Positions 50,720 to 60,131 of a DNA stretch of 64,000 nt are shown here, in pieces. How positions within the stretch are numbered: the first letter of the stretch is position 1; every line of letters begins with the position of its first letter. Location: assembly GCA_944324965.1 (NCBI GenBank), contig CALUYH010000006.1:28875-92874 (forward strand), given 5' to 3'. Position numbers and translations under genes: made by a program. The DNA comes from Candidatus Avelusimicrobium gallinaceum (lineage in GTDB: Bacteria > Elusimicrobiota > Elusimicrobia > Elusimicrobiales > Elusimicrobiaceae). Below the pieces are notes generated by a model. That model had not been told where the DNA came from and made no database searches. It was given only the letters and a program-made list of their open reading frames with translations.

Positions 50720-52360
50720 TTAAGGTTTAGGTACAAACGGTTTGCGGTCGGCTTTTTTATCGCTGGGAAGCAATTCCAGCTCGTCCACCACCAACGACGG
50801 CACCACCAGTGTATACGGCCGATACTCGGCGTCCGTCATGTCAAACAGCTCCGCATCGTCCCCGGCGGCCAAAATGTCGCGCAGGGAGCGGGTGCTGAGC
50901 TCGCTCACTTTCAGGCCGAACACCGGCTCGCGCCGGCCGTCTTTGGTGTAAATGCGCTCGGCGATGTTGATGGTAGAATTGGCCCAACTCGCGCTGACGG
51001 GGAATTCTTTTAAGATATAGCAATAATCCAGCTCCAGCTCCCGGCAGCGGGCAAGCAGTTTGGCTTCCATTTCCGCCTGGGAAAGCGGCGTTTTGGGCTC
51101 CACAAACACGTTGCTCAGCGATTCGCGCGGCAGTGTGTAGTCGCTCATATGGGCGTGCCCGTTGCTGGTTTGCCCTTTTTGGGCCGGACGGCGCGAAAGC
51201 GGCAGTTCGTGCAGTTTCCCGCCCGAAACCACCGTCAGATCCTGTGCCAAAACGCCTTCGTCATCCACCGGTTTAAACCCCCACAGCGGCACGCCGCGGT
51301 ATTCGCGCAACAGCGGTTTGTCCAGCACATCAGCCACCGGGCTCATCACGCGCATACCGGCTTTGTTGCGGAAGGCGCCGGCGGTTTTGTCTTCGTCGGA
51401 CAAAAGCGGTTTTACGTTGCGCACATTGGCCACCAGCAAACGGTTGATAAAATCTGCCGCGGCTTCCGGCATCATCAGGACGGGGCCGATGTAAGGCTCG
51501 GCTTTGGTCGCCTGGTAAAATTGGGCGGCCTCCTGCAGGGTGCGGTCCACCAGTGTTTGCACCATAGGTTCACGCTGTGTAGAATCCTTCGGCAGGGACA
51601 CTTGCCGCTGCAGCCATATTTTATAACCGTCTTTGTTGCGCACCTGCGCCATTACAATGGCACTGGACGAAAGCGTGGCGTATTGATAAAATCCGCCGTC
51701 GCTGTTTAAATAGTACCAATCGTCCTGCGACAGGCAGAGGTTCACGCTAAAACTTTCCAAATACGGGATATCTTTCCCCCGAGCGGAAAATTTTTGGACC
51801 CATTCCTGCATTTGTTCCCGCGGCACGTCTGGAAACGGCGGGATCTCCTCTACAAAAGACGCCTGCTGCGCCGGAACGAAATCGGGCAGTTCATCCGTCA
51901 AATTCTTTTGGCGTTTATAGGCCTGCTTTTTTTCGTACATTTCCGAGGCGTTCAAATAGCTGTTGTCCGTAATGGACCACAGCGCGCGGCGGATCCCCCA
52001 ATAGCTCTGGGCTACGCTGCCCAGTGCGGACGGCGCATAGCGAAATTCGTCCGACGTAAAACCCATACTGTCGTTTTTAGGCGAACCGGCCGCCAGCACC
52101 ACCCGGGCCGACAGCTGATGGGAAGGATCATCGGAAGATGCGGACAATTGCCCGAACGAGGCCCCCTGGCAATAATGGTGTTCGTTTTGCAGCTGATAGG
52201 CTATGTAGTATGGTTTGGGCCCGTTTTTGACGTGCAGTTTGTCCAGCGAACGGGTCATTTCGTCCTTCATCGCGCGGAAGTATACATTGTCCGGCAGCGG
52301 GGCGGCAGCCGCCAGCCCGCTAACGCTGAACAACATCAGAAAAAGAAAAATTTTCCTCAT
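50720..52360 (-). CDS. Exported TldE/PmbA-like protein without metal site
   Basis: This 546-residue protein has a signal peptide (MRKIFLFLMLFSVSGLAAA). It follows the TldD/PmbA fold in outline, with the central region VLMMPEAAADFINRLLVANV where TldD has its HExxxH motif, and DYTLPRESLSNVFVEP and YRPYTLVVPSLVVDELELL near the C-terminus. The zinc histidines and the C-terminal Cys are absent, as in TldE, the inactive partner in the E. coli heterodimer. Its start overlaps the stop of the TldD-like gene as ATGA. The cleavable signal would place it outside the cytoplasm, unlike E. coli TldE. Confidence 0.75.
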   Translation of the reverse strand: MRKIFLFLMLFSVSGLAAAAPLPDNVYFRAMKDEMTRSLDKLHVKNGPKPYYIAYQLQNEHHYCQGASFGQLSASSDDPSHQLSARVVLAAGSPKNDSMGFTSDEFRYAPSALGSVAQSYWGIRRALWSITDNSYLNASEMYEKKQAYKRQKNLTDELPDFVPAQQASFVEEIPPFPDVPREQMQEWVQKFSARGKDIPYLESFSVNLCLSQDDWYYLNSDGGFYQYATLSSSAIVMAQVRNKDGYKIWLQRQVSLPKDSTQREPMVQTLVDRTLQEAAQFYQATKAEPYIGPVLMMPEAAADFINRLLVANVRNVKPLLSDEDKTAGAFRNKAGMRVMSPVADVLDKPLLREYRGVPLWGFKPVDDEGVLAQDLTVVSGGKLHELPLSRRPAQKGQTSNGHAHMSDYTLPRESLSNVFVEPKTPLSQAEMEAKLLARCRELELDYCYILKEFPVSASWANSTINIAERIYTKDGRREPVFGLKVSELSTRSLRDILAAGDDAELFDMTDAEYRPYTLVVPSLVVDELELLPSDKKADRKPFVPKP

Positions 52361-54057
52361 TTGGCTCCTCCTTTTTTCGCGGCGGAAGGCGGCGGCAACA
52401 CCGGCGGCTTGTAGCTGCTTTTGTGGGTTTTTTCAATTTCCAGCGCTTCCAATAATACGCTGGGCGCAATGGCGGACACCGGCACCCAGCCGGATTCCGC
52501 CCCGCACGTTCCGTTAAATACGGCGTAATCGTCCGCCGCGGCCAGTATTTTATTAAAGCTCACCAGCGGCGTGCCCACCATATCGGCCCCGCGTACGGCT
52601 TCTTTGCGGCCGTCCGGGTACATTCGGTACACCAGCGTCGGTTCCAGCTTAAACGCCTGCGGCGCGTACGTGTCGGTTTGGGTAAAACCGCCGGACAGGT
52701 CTTCAATAATAAAACCATAAGGCTTGCCCTGGCGTTTGATTTCGGCCAGCAGCATTTGCTCCAACTCGTCGTACGGTACGGTTTCGGACGCAATCACCCG
52801 CGTGTTGCCCATACGCGCCACCGCCCGCAGGCCTTTGGAAGCGCGGCCGTGGCCGTTGGATTGGGAGAACCCCTTAATGGGGCTGCTGCTCATCAGAAAA
52901 TTTTTCAGTACGCCGTTTTCCACCAGCGTGACCGGGCGGGATTTGACGCCTTCGTCATCGTACTCGTAAAATCCGCGCAGCGGAATGCCGTCAAAATACG
53001 CCAGGGTGGCGTCGTCCACTATCGTTAATATGGGCGCCACAACCGGCTGGCCCACTTTGTCGGTAAACGTCTTGCCGAAATCGTCGTCTTTCTGCCGGTG
53101 GCCTTCCACGCGGTGGCCCAGCACTTCGTGCACGAACACCGCCATGGCCCGGTTCTTTAAAATAGCGGGGGCCGTCATCGGTTCGGCCTCGGGCGCTTGG
53201 GAAAGCGTTTGCAGTTCGTCCAACGATTTTTGTACGTCTGCCAGCAGTTGTTCTTCGCTGGGCAGTTCGCTTTCTTTCAGCACATCGTAAGCCCCGGTGC
53301 GGGTCAGCTCCAGCCCGTCCGCCGTGTAACCCAACAACGTATAGCTCAGCCGGGCATAGGCAAACGGCGTTTTCAGGCGCGTACCCGCCGAATCCACAAA
53401 ATAGCGGGACCCCTGGGAAACCGTAAACGAGAAGCTGCTGTCCAGCACAAAGGCGTGCCCTTGCACTTGTTCGGAGGCTTTCAAGAGCATGGGTTTGATT
53501 TTGGCTTCGTCAAACGTAAGCGGGGATTCTTCCCGGCAGTAAACCGACGGGGGCGGCACGACAAAATCGTCTGAATTATCCGAACGTTTGGACGCGTTGA
53601 CGCTGTCCGCCTGCACCAGGCTGTATTCCGCCTGGGCGGCTTCGGCCGCGGCTTGGGTGGCCCGCCATACCGCCGTGCGGAACGCCTTGCCGTCACCGGG
53701 CAGGCTCGGCATCGTATACAGCGAAAAATACCCGTGGTTATAATCGGTTTTTAAAGTACGGGTATTGTCCATTTTCGGGCTGCCGGCGCGGGCAATCACC
53801 TGCAGCTCGGCGTCCTGCGGATGGTTTTCCTTACGCACGCCGCCTTCGGTCACATACAGGTTCGTGTCTTGTTCCTCGCGGTAAATATAGGCCAGGTAAT
53901 AAATGGACGGCTTTTGTTTTTTAAGCGTTTTAAAACTGCGGTTCAGTTCCGTTTCCAACAGTTGGATAGGGCGTTGGTCGGCCACGTTGCACAAGCCCTG
54001 CGCGGCCAGCGGGAGCACGCTCCCCCACAGCAACCCCAGCAAAAGAAATTTTTTCAT
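52357..54057 (-). CDS. Exported TldD-like metallopeptidase
   Basis: This 566-residue protein has a signal peptide (MKKFLLLGLLWGSVLPLAAQ). The zinc site is intact: His310, Glu311 and His315 in VFVHEVLGHRVEGH, with the third ligand probably Cys518 in FNGTCGAESGWVPV, which matches the GxCG motif near the TldD C-terminus. E. coli TldD is a cytoplasmic peptidase that works with TldE on unfolded peptides such as the microcin B17 precursor. Here both subunits carry export signals, so an envelope proteolysis role is likely. A Pro-rich C-terminal tail (residues 545-556) follows. The gene is the first of a two-gene operon. Confidence 0.82.
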   Translation of the reverse strand: MKKFLLLGLLWGSVLPLAAQGLCNVADQRPIQLLETELNRSFKTLKKQKPSIYYLAYIYREEQDTNLYVTEGGVRKENHPQDAELQVIARAGSPKMDNTRTLKTDYNHGYFSLYTMPSLPGDGKAFRTAVWRATQAAAEAAQAEYSLVQADSVNASKRSDNSDDFVVPPPSVYCREESPLTFDEAKIKPMLLKASEQVQGHAFVLDSSFSFTVSQGSRYFVDSAGTRLKTPFAYARLSYTLLGYTADGLELTRTGAYDVLKESELPSEEQLLADVQKSLDELQTLSQAPEAEPMTAPAILKNRAMAVFVHEVLGHRVEGHRQKDDDFGKTFTDKVGQPVVAPILTIVDDATLAYFDGIPLRGFYEYDDEGVKSRPVTLVENGVLKNFLMSSSPIKGFSQSNGHGRASKGLRAVARMGNTRVIASETVPYDELEQMLLAEIKRQGKPYGFIIEDLSGGFTQTDTYAPQAFKLEPTLVYRMYPDGRKEAVRGADMVGTPLVSFNKILAAADDYAVFNGTCGAESGWVPVSAIAPSVLLEALEIEKTHKSSYKPPVLPPPSAAKKGGAK

Positions 54058-54126
54058 AACTCCTCCCGGTTTGCAAGCACCTTAAAAATTGTAGCATAAA
54101 GAGCGTTTGGAGCAGAAGCCAAAAAA

Positions 54127-54135
54127 TGATAAGAT
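54127..54135 (+). promoter_or_regulatory. Probable promoter of tRNA-Thr
   Basis: TGATAAGAT is a TGN extended -10 lying 13 bases before the tRNA, consistent with a short 5' trailer to be trimmed. Confidence 0.4.
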
Positions 54136-54148
54136 ATTATATCTTAAC

Positions 54149-54221
54149 GCCGAGGTAGCTCAACCGGCAGAGCAACGGTTTTGTAAACCGTAGGTTGTGG
54201 GTTCGACTCCCATCCTCGGCT
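54149..54221 (+). tRNA. tRNA-Thr (anticodon TGT)
   Basis: A full cloverleaf can be drawn. The acceptor stem is GCCGAGG / CCTCGGC, the D arm is AGCTC..GAGC, the anticodon stem ACGGT / ACCGT encloses TTTGTAA with anticodon TGT, and the T arm contains GGTTCGACTCC. The discriminator is T and the CCA end is not encoded. Confidence 0.93.
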
Positions 54222-54228
54222 GTTTTTT

Positions 54229-54252
54229 ATCCGCCAACGGGCGGTTTTTTTA
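54229..54252 (+). terminator. Terminator after tRNA-Thr
   Basis: The stem CCGCC / GGCGG with an AACG loop is followed by T7. Confidence 0.75.
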
Positions 54253-54268
54253 TATTCCCCCTGCAAAC

Positions 54269-54277
54269 TGCTATAAT
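54269..54277 (+). promoter_or_regulatory. Extended -10 promoter of the TerC-like gene
   Basis: TGCTATAAT lies 37 bases before the ATG at 54315, giving a leader of about 30 bases with a GGAG near 54298. Confidence 0.55.
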
Positions 54278-54314
54278 GGGGATATCCCTTAATTATTGGA
54301 GAAAGTTAGAAAGA

Positions 54315-55250
54315 ATGGAACCTGTAACTACAACCGTATCGGTCGCCATGTGGATTGCTTTTTGGGTAATCGTGCTGGCGGCTTTATTTATTGATTTGGC
54401 CGTACTCAACAAACACCACGGCAAAGTGGATATGAAAGAAGCCGTGCTGATGGTATGCGCCTGGATTTCGCTGGCGGCACTGTTTGGCGGAGCCATTTGG
54501 CTGGTGGAAGGCCCGCGCCATGCGCTGGAATTTTACACCGGGTATGTGCTGGAGTATTCGCTGTCGGTGGACAATATGTTCGTGTTTATTATGATTTTCA
54601 GCTATTTTGCCATTCCGCACAATTTGCAGCCCAAGGCCCTGCTGTGGGGTATTTTGGGCGCGGTGGTATTGCGCTTTGTGTTCATTTTCCTGGGCGTAAA
54701 GCTGATTTCTATGTTCTCGTGGACGATTTACGTCTTCGGCGCACTGCTTATTTTTACCGCTTCCAAAATGCTCCTGCAAAAGGAAGACGATAACTTTGAC
54801 CCCAGCCAATCGTTCATTTTAAAAGTGCTCAAAAAATTTATGCCGCTGAAGGCCGATTACCACGGCGAAAATTTCTTTGTGCTGGAAAAAGCCAAATACT
54901 ACGCCACCCCGCTGTTTGCGGCCGTACTGGTGATTGAAATGTCCGACCTCATCTTTGCGGTGGACTCCATCCCGGCGGTGCTGTCCATCACGCAGGACAC
55001 GTTTTTGGTCTACTCGTCCAACATTTTTGCCATCATCGGGCTGCGCTCGCTGTATTTCCTGCTGTCCGGGATGGCGGGCAGATTCCCGTACCTCAAGTAC
55101 GGCATTTCGGTCATTCTGTTCTTTGTGGGCGTAAAAATGCTGATTTCGCATTACTTCAAAATCCCGGTCACGGCGTCTTTGGGCGTGATTGTAGGGATTT
55201 TGGCCCTGTCCATTTTGGCCAGCAAGTTTTTCCCGCCCAAAGAGGCATAA
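54315..55250 (+). CDS. TerC/Alx family membrane protein
   Basis: This 311-residue inner-membrane protein has about nine hydrophobic segments. The family's conserved acidic residues are seen in YSLSVDNMFVF, in VIEMSDLIFAVDSIPAVLS and near the first helix (FIDLAVLN). The fold is that of LysE-type exporters. Characterised relatives export manganese or supply it to exported enzymes, and some are linked to tellurite resistance or pH stress. The start at 54315 is favoured; the longer frame from 54195 covers part of the tRNA and the promoter. No manganese riboswitch is evident in the short leader. Confidence 0.88.
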   Translation: MEPVTTTVSVAMWIAFWVIVLAALFIDLAVLNKHHGKVDMKEAVLMVCAWISLAALFGGAIWLVEGPRHALEFYTGYVLEYSLSVDNMFVFIMIFSYFAIPHNLQPKALLWGILGAVVLRFVFIFLGVKLISMFSWTIYVFGALLIFTASKMLLQKEDDNFDPSQSFILKVLKKFMPLKADYHGENFFVLEKAKYYATPLFAAVLVIEMSDLIFAVDSIPAVLSITQDTFLVYSSNIFAIIGLRSLYFLLSGMAGRFPYLKYGISVILFFVGVKMLISHYFKIPVTASLGVIVGILALSILASKFFPPKEA

Positions 55251-55322
55251 GGCTGGACAGAACGGACGTTTATTTACTAGAATATAGGAACGAAATTTAT
55301 CTCAGTTATAAGGAAGGAAATT

Positions 55323-55517
55323 ATGGCGTATAAATGTGCAGTGTGCGGCAAGGCGCCGGTGTCCGGCGGCTCTTACAGCCACTCTAACTTAAGAACCAAA
55401 AGAAGCTTTAAACCGAACCTCCAGAAGCAAAAAGTAGTCCTGGACGGCAAAACCCAGACTGCTTACGTGTGCACTGGCTGCATCAAAAGCGGTTTGGCCA
55501 AAAGACCCACCAAATAA
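55323..55517 (+). CDS. rpmB: Ribosomal protein L28
   Basis: This 64-residue protein of the large ribosomal subunit begins MAYKCAVCGKAPVSG and has four Cys as two C-x2-C pairs (CAVC and CTGC), the zinc-binding form of L28. AAGGAAGG lies 6 bases before the start. It is a single gene between TerC and bamA and ends at a terminator. The zinc form and the znu genes in this window suggest it may respond to zinc supply, but no second zinc-free copy is seen. Confidence 0.93.
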   Translation: MAYKCAVCGKAPVSGGSYSHSNLRTKRSFKPNLQKQKVVLDGKTQTAYVCTGCIKSGLAKRPTK

Positions 55518-55534
55518 GTTATCTTTTTTGGACG

Positions 55535-55571
55535 AAAAGCCCGTGCTTATTCCTTAGTGCGGGCTTTTTTA
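55535..55571 (+). terminator. Terminator after rpmB
   Basis: The stem AAAGCCCG / CGGGCTTT with an 18-base loop is followed by T6. It lies 30 bases before bamA. Confidence 0.75.
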
Positions 55572-55599
55572 TTAAAACTACCAAAAGGAAGGGGGTACT

Positions 55600-57966
55600 G
55601 TGTCCAAACGCTTGGTACTTTTTATTTTAGCCGGCCTGCTGGCCGTTTCGTACGCGCGCGCGGAAGAAACCGCCACGCAGGAAGTGGACCCGAACGGCCC
55701 GTGGATGATTTGCGACGTGGCCGTAAGCGGGCTAAAAAATATCCGCACCAAAACCGTCACCAAAGCCGCCCATTCCAAAAAGGGCGAACTGTACGAACGG
55801 TATACCGTTTCCGACGATATCCGCGATATTTCCGCCTTGGGCAATTTTGACCAGGTGGAAATTGACATTTCCCCCATGGCCGGCACCCGCAAAGAAAAAG
55901 AAACCGGCGAAGAATACCCCTGCCACCGCGTGACGTACCTCGTGCAGGAAAAACCGATTTTTGACCGCCTGACCTACGAAGGCCGCAAACACCTGGGCAA
56001 AGGCGCCATCACCCAAGCGATGACGCTCAAACTCAAAGACCCCTTTAACGAAGCCAAACTGCAAACGGATTTGGACCGCATCAAAGCCAAATACGCCGAA
56101 AAAGGCTACATCAACGCCGACGTAAAATACGAACTGACACAGGACGAAAAACTGGGCGTGGTGTACGTCAAGTTAATTATTAACGAGGGCGACCGCGTGC
56201 GCGTGAAAGCCGTCAACTTTACCGGCGAAGAAACGCCCGAACTGCCGGCGGAAAAAATCCTCAAAAAAGCCTCCAACCGCCCCGGCAAAGTGTTCAAACC
56301 GCAAAATCTGCAGAAAGATTGGGTAAAAATGACCCTCTACGGCCGCAACGAAGGGTATAGCGAATTTGCCCTCTCGGCCCCGGATATTTCCATGAACGAC
56401 GCCAAGACGGAAGCCACCATCACCTACAACCTGACCGAAGGCGAAAAGGTGGATTTCGGCACCGTATCGTTTGAAGGCAACAACGTGTTTACGCCGGAAG
56501 AATTAAACAAGCAGGTCTACTTCCGCGACGGGCACCTGTACAACCAAAAAGATTTTGACGATACCATCACCGCCATCCAGGAACAATACGCCAACAAAGG
56601 CTACCTGCAAGTGCGCGTGAACCCCGTTAAAACCATTGAAAACGGCAAACTCAACATCACGTTTGACATTTCCGAAGGCCATATTTTCTACATTGACCAC
56701 GTGGACGTGACCGGCTACGAAAACACCAAAAAGTACGTCTTCACGCGTGAGCTTTCCATCCACCCCGGCGATTTGTACGACAACGAAAAAATCCGCCGCA
56801 GCCAAACCAAAATTTTGAACCTGGGCTTTATTAACGACGTGCAAATTGACCTCCAGCCCACCGCCGACCCGCAAAAAGTGGACCTGGGCTTTAACGTGGT
56901 GGAAGGCCGCCCCGGAATGTTTACGGCGGGCTTGGCCATGAGCTCTATGGACGGCCTGTACGGCGAAGTGTCCATCAACCATATGAACCTGTTCGGCCGG
57001 GCACAGCGCCTGTCTTTGCGCACCTTGTTCGGTAAAGAAATTTTGGACTACACCGTCAGCTGGTCCACCCCGTGGATTTACGACAAACCCACTTCGCTGG
57101 GCGTGGATTTGTTCAACACCCGCCGCTACCGCTCGTTTTCCACCGAGAACCAGGCCTATACCGAAAAACGTCTCGGCGGGCGCATCAAAGTAGGCCCGCG
57201 CTTTAACGACGACATCTACCAACTGTCGTTCGGCTACTCTTTTGAAAACATTGATATTTACGACATCGATCCGCTTTTCCAACCGCCAAATGCCAACCCG
57301 GGGGACAAAAATTATCTGGAAAAAGGGGACACGAATATGTCCACCCTCAGTGCGGACTTTGCCATTGATACGCGCGACAACATCTGGGACCCCACCCGCG
57401 GCTGGCGTAACTCCATCGGCCTGGCGTTGGCCGGCGGCCCCATCGGCGGCGACTTGGATTTGTGGTACTTAAACGCGCGCTCTATCTTTAACCATACGGT
57501 ATGGAATGTGGGTGGCAACTACCCGATTGTATTTGTGTTGTCCAACAAATTCGGCTCCGTGCAGGCGTACGGCCGCACCACCGAAGTGCCCCCGTACGAA
57601 AAGTTCTTCCTGGGCGGGGCGGACACCATCCGCGGCTACGAACGCGCGGGTGAAATCGGCCCCGAGTACGGCGGCGATATGTATTACGTGATGAACGCGG
57701 AACTGCGCTTCCCGCTGGCGCGCGAAGGCCGGCGCAATATGGCGCAGCTGGCGTTCTTCTTTGATTTGGGCAACTCGTGGAACAAGTTTGACGATTTGGA
57801 CTTTTCGCTGGGCCCGAATGAGAACCAGTTTAAAGCGGGCGTCGGGGTGGGCTTGCGCTTTACCACGCCCTCCTTGCCAATCCGCATAGACTGGGGGTAC
57901 GGTTTAAACCACAAGAGCGGGGAAGACCGGTCCCACTTCTACTTCAACATTTCCAATATGATGTAG
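55600..57966 (+). CDS. bamA: Outer membrane protein assembly factor BamA
   Basis: BamA inserts barrel proteins into the outer membrane. The 788-residue protein has a signal peptide (LVLFILAGLLAVSYARA), then five POTRA repeats over roughly residues 30-440 (for example DPFNEAKLQTDLDRIKAKYAEKGYI). A C-terminal Omp85 barrel follows, with the VRGF-like motif IRGYERAGEIGPEYGGD and RFPLAREGRRN. The start is a GTG at 55600, supported by AAGGAAGGGGG at 55585-55595. It begins the envelope cluster bamA-skp-lpxD-lpxC-fabZ-lpxA-lpxI. Confidence 0.94.
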   Translation: MSKRLVLFILAGLLAVSYARAEETATQEVDPNGPWMICDVAVSGLKNIRTKTVTKAAHSKKGELYERYTVSDDIRDISALGNFDQVEIDISPMAGTRKEKETGEEYPCHRVTYLVQEKPIFDRLTYEGRKHLGKGAITQAMTLKLKDPFNEAKLQTDLDRIKAKYAEKGYINADVKYELTQDEKLGVVYVKLIINEGDRVRVKAVNFTGEETPELPAEKILKKASNRPGKVFKPQNLQKDWVKMTLYGRNEGYSEFALSAPDISMNDAKTEATITYNLTEGEKVDFGTVSFEGNNVFTPEELNKQVYFRDGHLYNQKDFDDTITAIQEQYANKGYLQVRVNPVKTIENGKLNITFDISEGHIFYIDHVDVTGYENTKKYVFTRELSIHPGDLYDNEKIRRSQTKILNLGFINDVQIDLQPTADPQKVDLGFNVVEGRPGMFTAGLAMSSMDGLYGEVSINHMNLFGRAQRLSLRTLFGKEILDYTVSWSTPWIYDKPTSLGVDLFNTRRYRSFSTENQAYTEKRLGGRIKVGPRFNDDIYQLSFGYSFENIDIYDIDPLFQPPNANPGDKNYLEKGDTNMSTLSADFAIDTRDNIWDPTRGWRNSIGLALAGGPIGGDLDLWYLNARSIFNHTVWNVGGNYPIVFVLSNKFGSVQAYGRTTEVPPYEKFFLGGADTIRGYERAGEIGPEYGGDMYYVMNAELRFPLAREGRRNMAQLAFFFDLGNSWNKFDDLDFSLGPNENQFKAGVGVGLRFTTPSLPIRIDWGYGLNHKSGEDRSHFYFNISNMM

Positions 57967-57973
57967 GAGGCAT

Positions 57974-59041
57974 ATGAAAAAGCTGTGGCTGTTGGTAACG
58001 GTTATTGGTTTGACGGCGCCGCTAAACGCGCAGGAAACTTCCACGGATAAACTATCCGCCGAAGAGGCCTCCGCCGTGGCTGCCATTTTGGCCAAAAACG
58101 CCGCCCAGCAGGCCGAGGATAAAATCATCCTGCCGGAAGAAACCAAACAGCAGGCTTTTCAAGAAGTCAACCCGCCGCCCGAGCAAACGGCCCCCGCGCA
58201 GAGCGCCGCCCAACCGGCGCCCGAACAAACCGCCGCAACCGCGCAACAGCCGGCCACGCAAACCGCCGCAGCCGCGCAGCCGGCAGGCAATACGCCGCCT
58301 GCTCAAACTGCACCGGCCGACAATCAAACGCCCGCTGCCGCGGCGCAAACGGACGGCACCGAAGATACGGGCGAAGACGATACGCCCGCGGGCCAGCCGC
58401 TTAAATGTTTGACGGTGGCGTATATTGATATTGACGAAGCGTTTAACGAGCACCCGCGCACCATTGCGGTCAAGGAGCAAATCCGGCTGAAGATTTTAGC
58501 CAAGGAAGAAGAAGTACGCGGGGCCAAGGAATTAATTGACGTTTTGGAAGCCGAAAACAACCGCTTGTCCACCCAGGTGCGGGAATTAAAACCGTTCTAC
58601 GAACGCATTGTGGTGGAGCCGCAGCCGCTGCTGCCCAAGGTGGAAGAAAGTGCCGACTCGCTGCTGCTGGGCAACTTGCTCAACCGGCTGACGTTTTCGG
58701 GCGCGGAAATTTTGTCCACCAGCCCGCTCAACACGCCGGCCGAACTGGACGATTTAACCGCGCGGATTGCTTCCAATAAAAAAATTATTGCAGAGCGCAG
58801 CTTTTTTATTGATAATTATAAATATAACACGCGCGAAGAAATTTTGAAGTTGGAAAAGAAAGAAGTAAACGAGATTTTAAAAGACATCTACACCGAGATT
58901 AAATCGTTCGCCAAAAAAAGAAACATCGGCGCGATTGTCCGGAAAGATGAAATTCTCTACGGAGATAATCCGGTCAATGTAACCAACGATTTCATTAACC
59001 GGCTGAAGAAGGCAAAAAAATACCGCAAACGCGGCAAATAG
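57974..59041 (+). CDS. Skp/OmpH-family periplasmic chaperone
   Basis: This 355-residue exported protein has a signal peptide (MKKLWLLVTVIGLTAPLNA). A long Gln/Ala/Pro-rich linker (residues about 50-135) is followed by an OmpH-like domain that starts VAYIDIDEAFNEHPRT and continues as coiled coil (ILAKEEEVRGAKELIDVLEAE). Classical Skp is about 160 residues; this protein is twice that because of the linker and a C-terminal extension. It lies 7 bases after bamA, the usual position of skp, and probably carries unfolded barrel proteins to it. Confidence 0.8.
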   Translation: MKKLWLLVTVIGLTAPLNAQETSTDKLSAEEASAVAAILAKNAAQQAEDKIILPEETKQQAFQEVNPPPEQTAPAQSAAQPAPEQTAATAQQPATQTAAAAQPAGNTPPAQTAPADNQTPAAAAQTDGTEDTGEDDTPAGQPLKCLTVAYIDIDEAFNEHPRTIAVKEQIRLKILAKEEEVRGAKELIDVLEAENNRLSTQVRELKPFYERIVVEPQPLLPKVEESADSLLLGNLLNRLTFSGAEILSTSPLNTPAELDDLTARIASNKKIIAERSFFIDNYKYNTREEILKLEKKEVNEILKDIYTEIKSFAKKRNIGAIVRKDEILYGDNPVNVTNDFINRLKKAKKYRKRGK

Positions 59042-59052
59042 AGGTTTTATTT

Positions 59053-60129
59053 ATGCTTAACCTGACCCTGGCTGAACTTTCCCGCATTACCGGCGCCGAA
59101 GCCGCCGCCCAAACCGACGTTACCGTCCACGAGCTATGCTCGCTGGAAGACGCCCGCGAAGGAGGCATCTGCTATTTAACCTCCCTGGAAAAAACCGACC
59201 TGCTGAAAGATTTAAAAGCCTCCGCGCTTATCGTGCCCGAGGCCGCCAAAGGCCAAACGCTCCCCTTCCAAGGAGCGTTGCTGTACGCCAAAAACCCGGA
59301 ATGGGCGTTTATCCTGCTGATGAAATACGTGGACGCCCAAAAGCAAAAATATACGCCCGGCATTCACCCCACGGCCGTCATCAGCCCGTCGGCCAAGCTG
59401 GGGGCGGACGTTTCCGTAGGCGCCTACACCGTCATTGAAGACGGCGCCGTCATCGGCGACGGGACGGTCATTTTTCCGCAGTGCTACATCGGCAAAAACG
59501 TAACCGTCGGCAAGCACTGCTGCATTTATCCGCAGGTAGTCATCCGCGAAGAATGCGTGCTGAAAGATTACGTCATCTTGCAAGCGGGGGCCAAAATCGG
59601 CTCGGACGGGTTCGGTTTCACGTTCCACGACGGCCGCCACCAAAAAATTCCGCAAATCGGCAATGTGGTGCTGGGCAACGACGTGGAAGTCCAATCCAAC
59701 TCCTGCATTGACCGCGCCAAAATTTCCAGCACCTACATCGGCGACAATACCAAGATTGATAACCTCGTCCAGGTAGGGCACAACGTAAAAGTAGGCATGA
59801 GCACCATTCTGTGCGCGCAGGTGGGCGTAGCCGGCACCACGGACATCGGCAACGGCGTCATTCTGGCGGGGCAGGTGGGTCTGGCCGGCCATATGACCAT
59901 TGGCGACCGCGTGCAAATCGGCGCGCAGTCGGGTGTGATTTCCTCCATCCCGGCGGGGCAAGTGTACTTCGGCTATCCGGCCATGCCCCAGCGCGAAGCC
60001 TTCAAACAGCAGGCGGTCCTGCGCAAACTGCCGGAAATGTACAAAGAATTCCGCGCGCTTAAAAAGCAAGCGGACGAAATGAACAAATTGTCGTTTTTTG
60101 GAAAAATTAAAAAATTATTAGGATTTTAA
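59053..60129 (+). CDS. lpxD: UDP-3-O-acylglucosamine N-acyltransferase
   Basis: LpxD adds the second acyl chain in lipid A synthesis. The 358-residue protein has an N-terminal uridine-binding domain (residues 1-100), a left-handed beta-helix of hexapeptide repeats (residues 100-290) and a C-terminal helix. The catalytic His is expected in the stretch NLVQVGHNVKVG. Length and order of domains match the family. It lies 11 bases after the skp-like gene and 2 before lpxC. Confidence 0.94.
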   Translation: MLNLTLAELSRITGAEAAAQTDVTVHELCSLEDAREGGICYLTSLEKTDLLKDLKASALIVPEAAKGQTLPFQGALLYAKNPEWAFILLMKYVDAQKQKYTPGIHPTAVISPSAKLGADVSVGAYTVIEDGAVIGDGTVIFPQCYIGKNVTVGKHCCIYPQVVIREECVLKDYVILQAGAKIGSDGFGFTFHDGRHQKIPQIGNVVLGNDVEVQSNSCIDRAKISSTYIGDNTKIDNLVQVGHNVKVGMSTILCAQVGVAGTTDIGNGVILAGQVGLAGHMTIGDRVQIGAQSGVISSIPAGQVYFGYPAMPQREAFKQQAVLRKLPEMYKEFRALKKQADEMNKLSFFGKIKKLLGF

Positions 60130-60131
60130 GT

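Noticed and set aside
54195..54314. N-terminal extension of the TerC-like protein
   Set aside because: It would read through the end of tRNA-Thr, a terminator and the gene's own promoter.
56503..57282. 259-codon minus-strand frame opposite bamA
   Set aside because: It is the mirror of POTRA and barrel coding sequence; no promoter or start signal.
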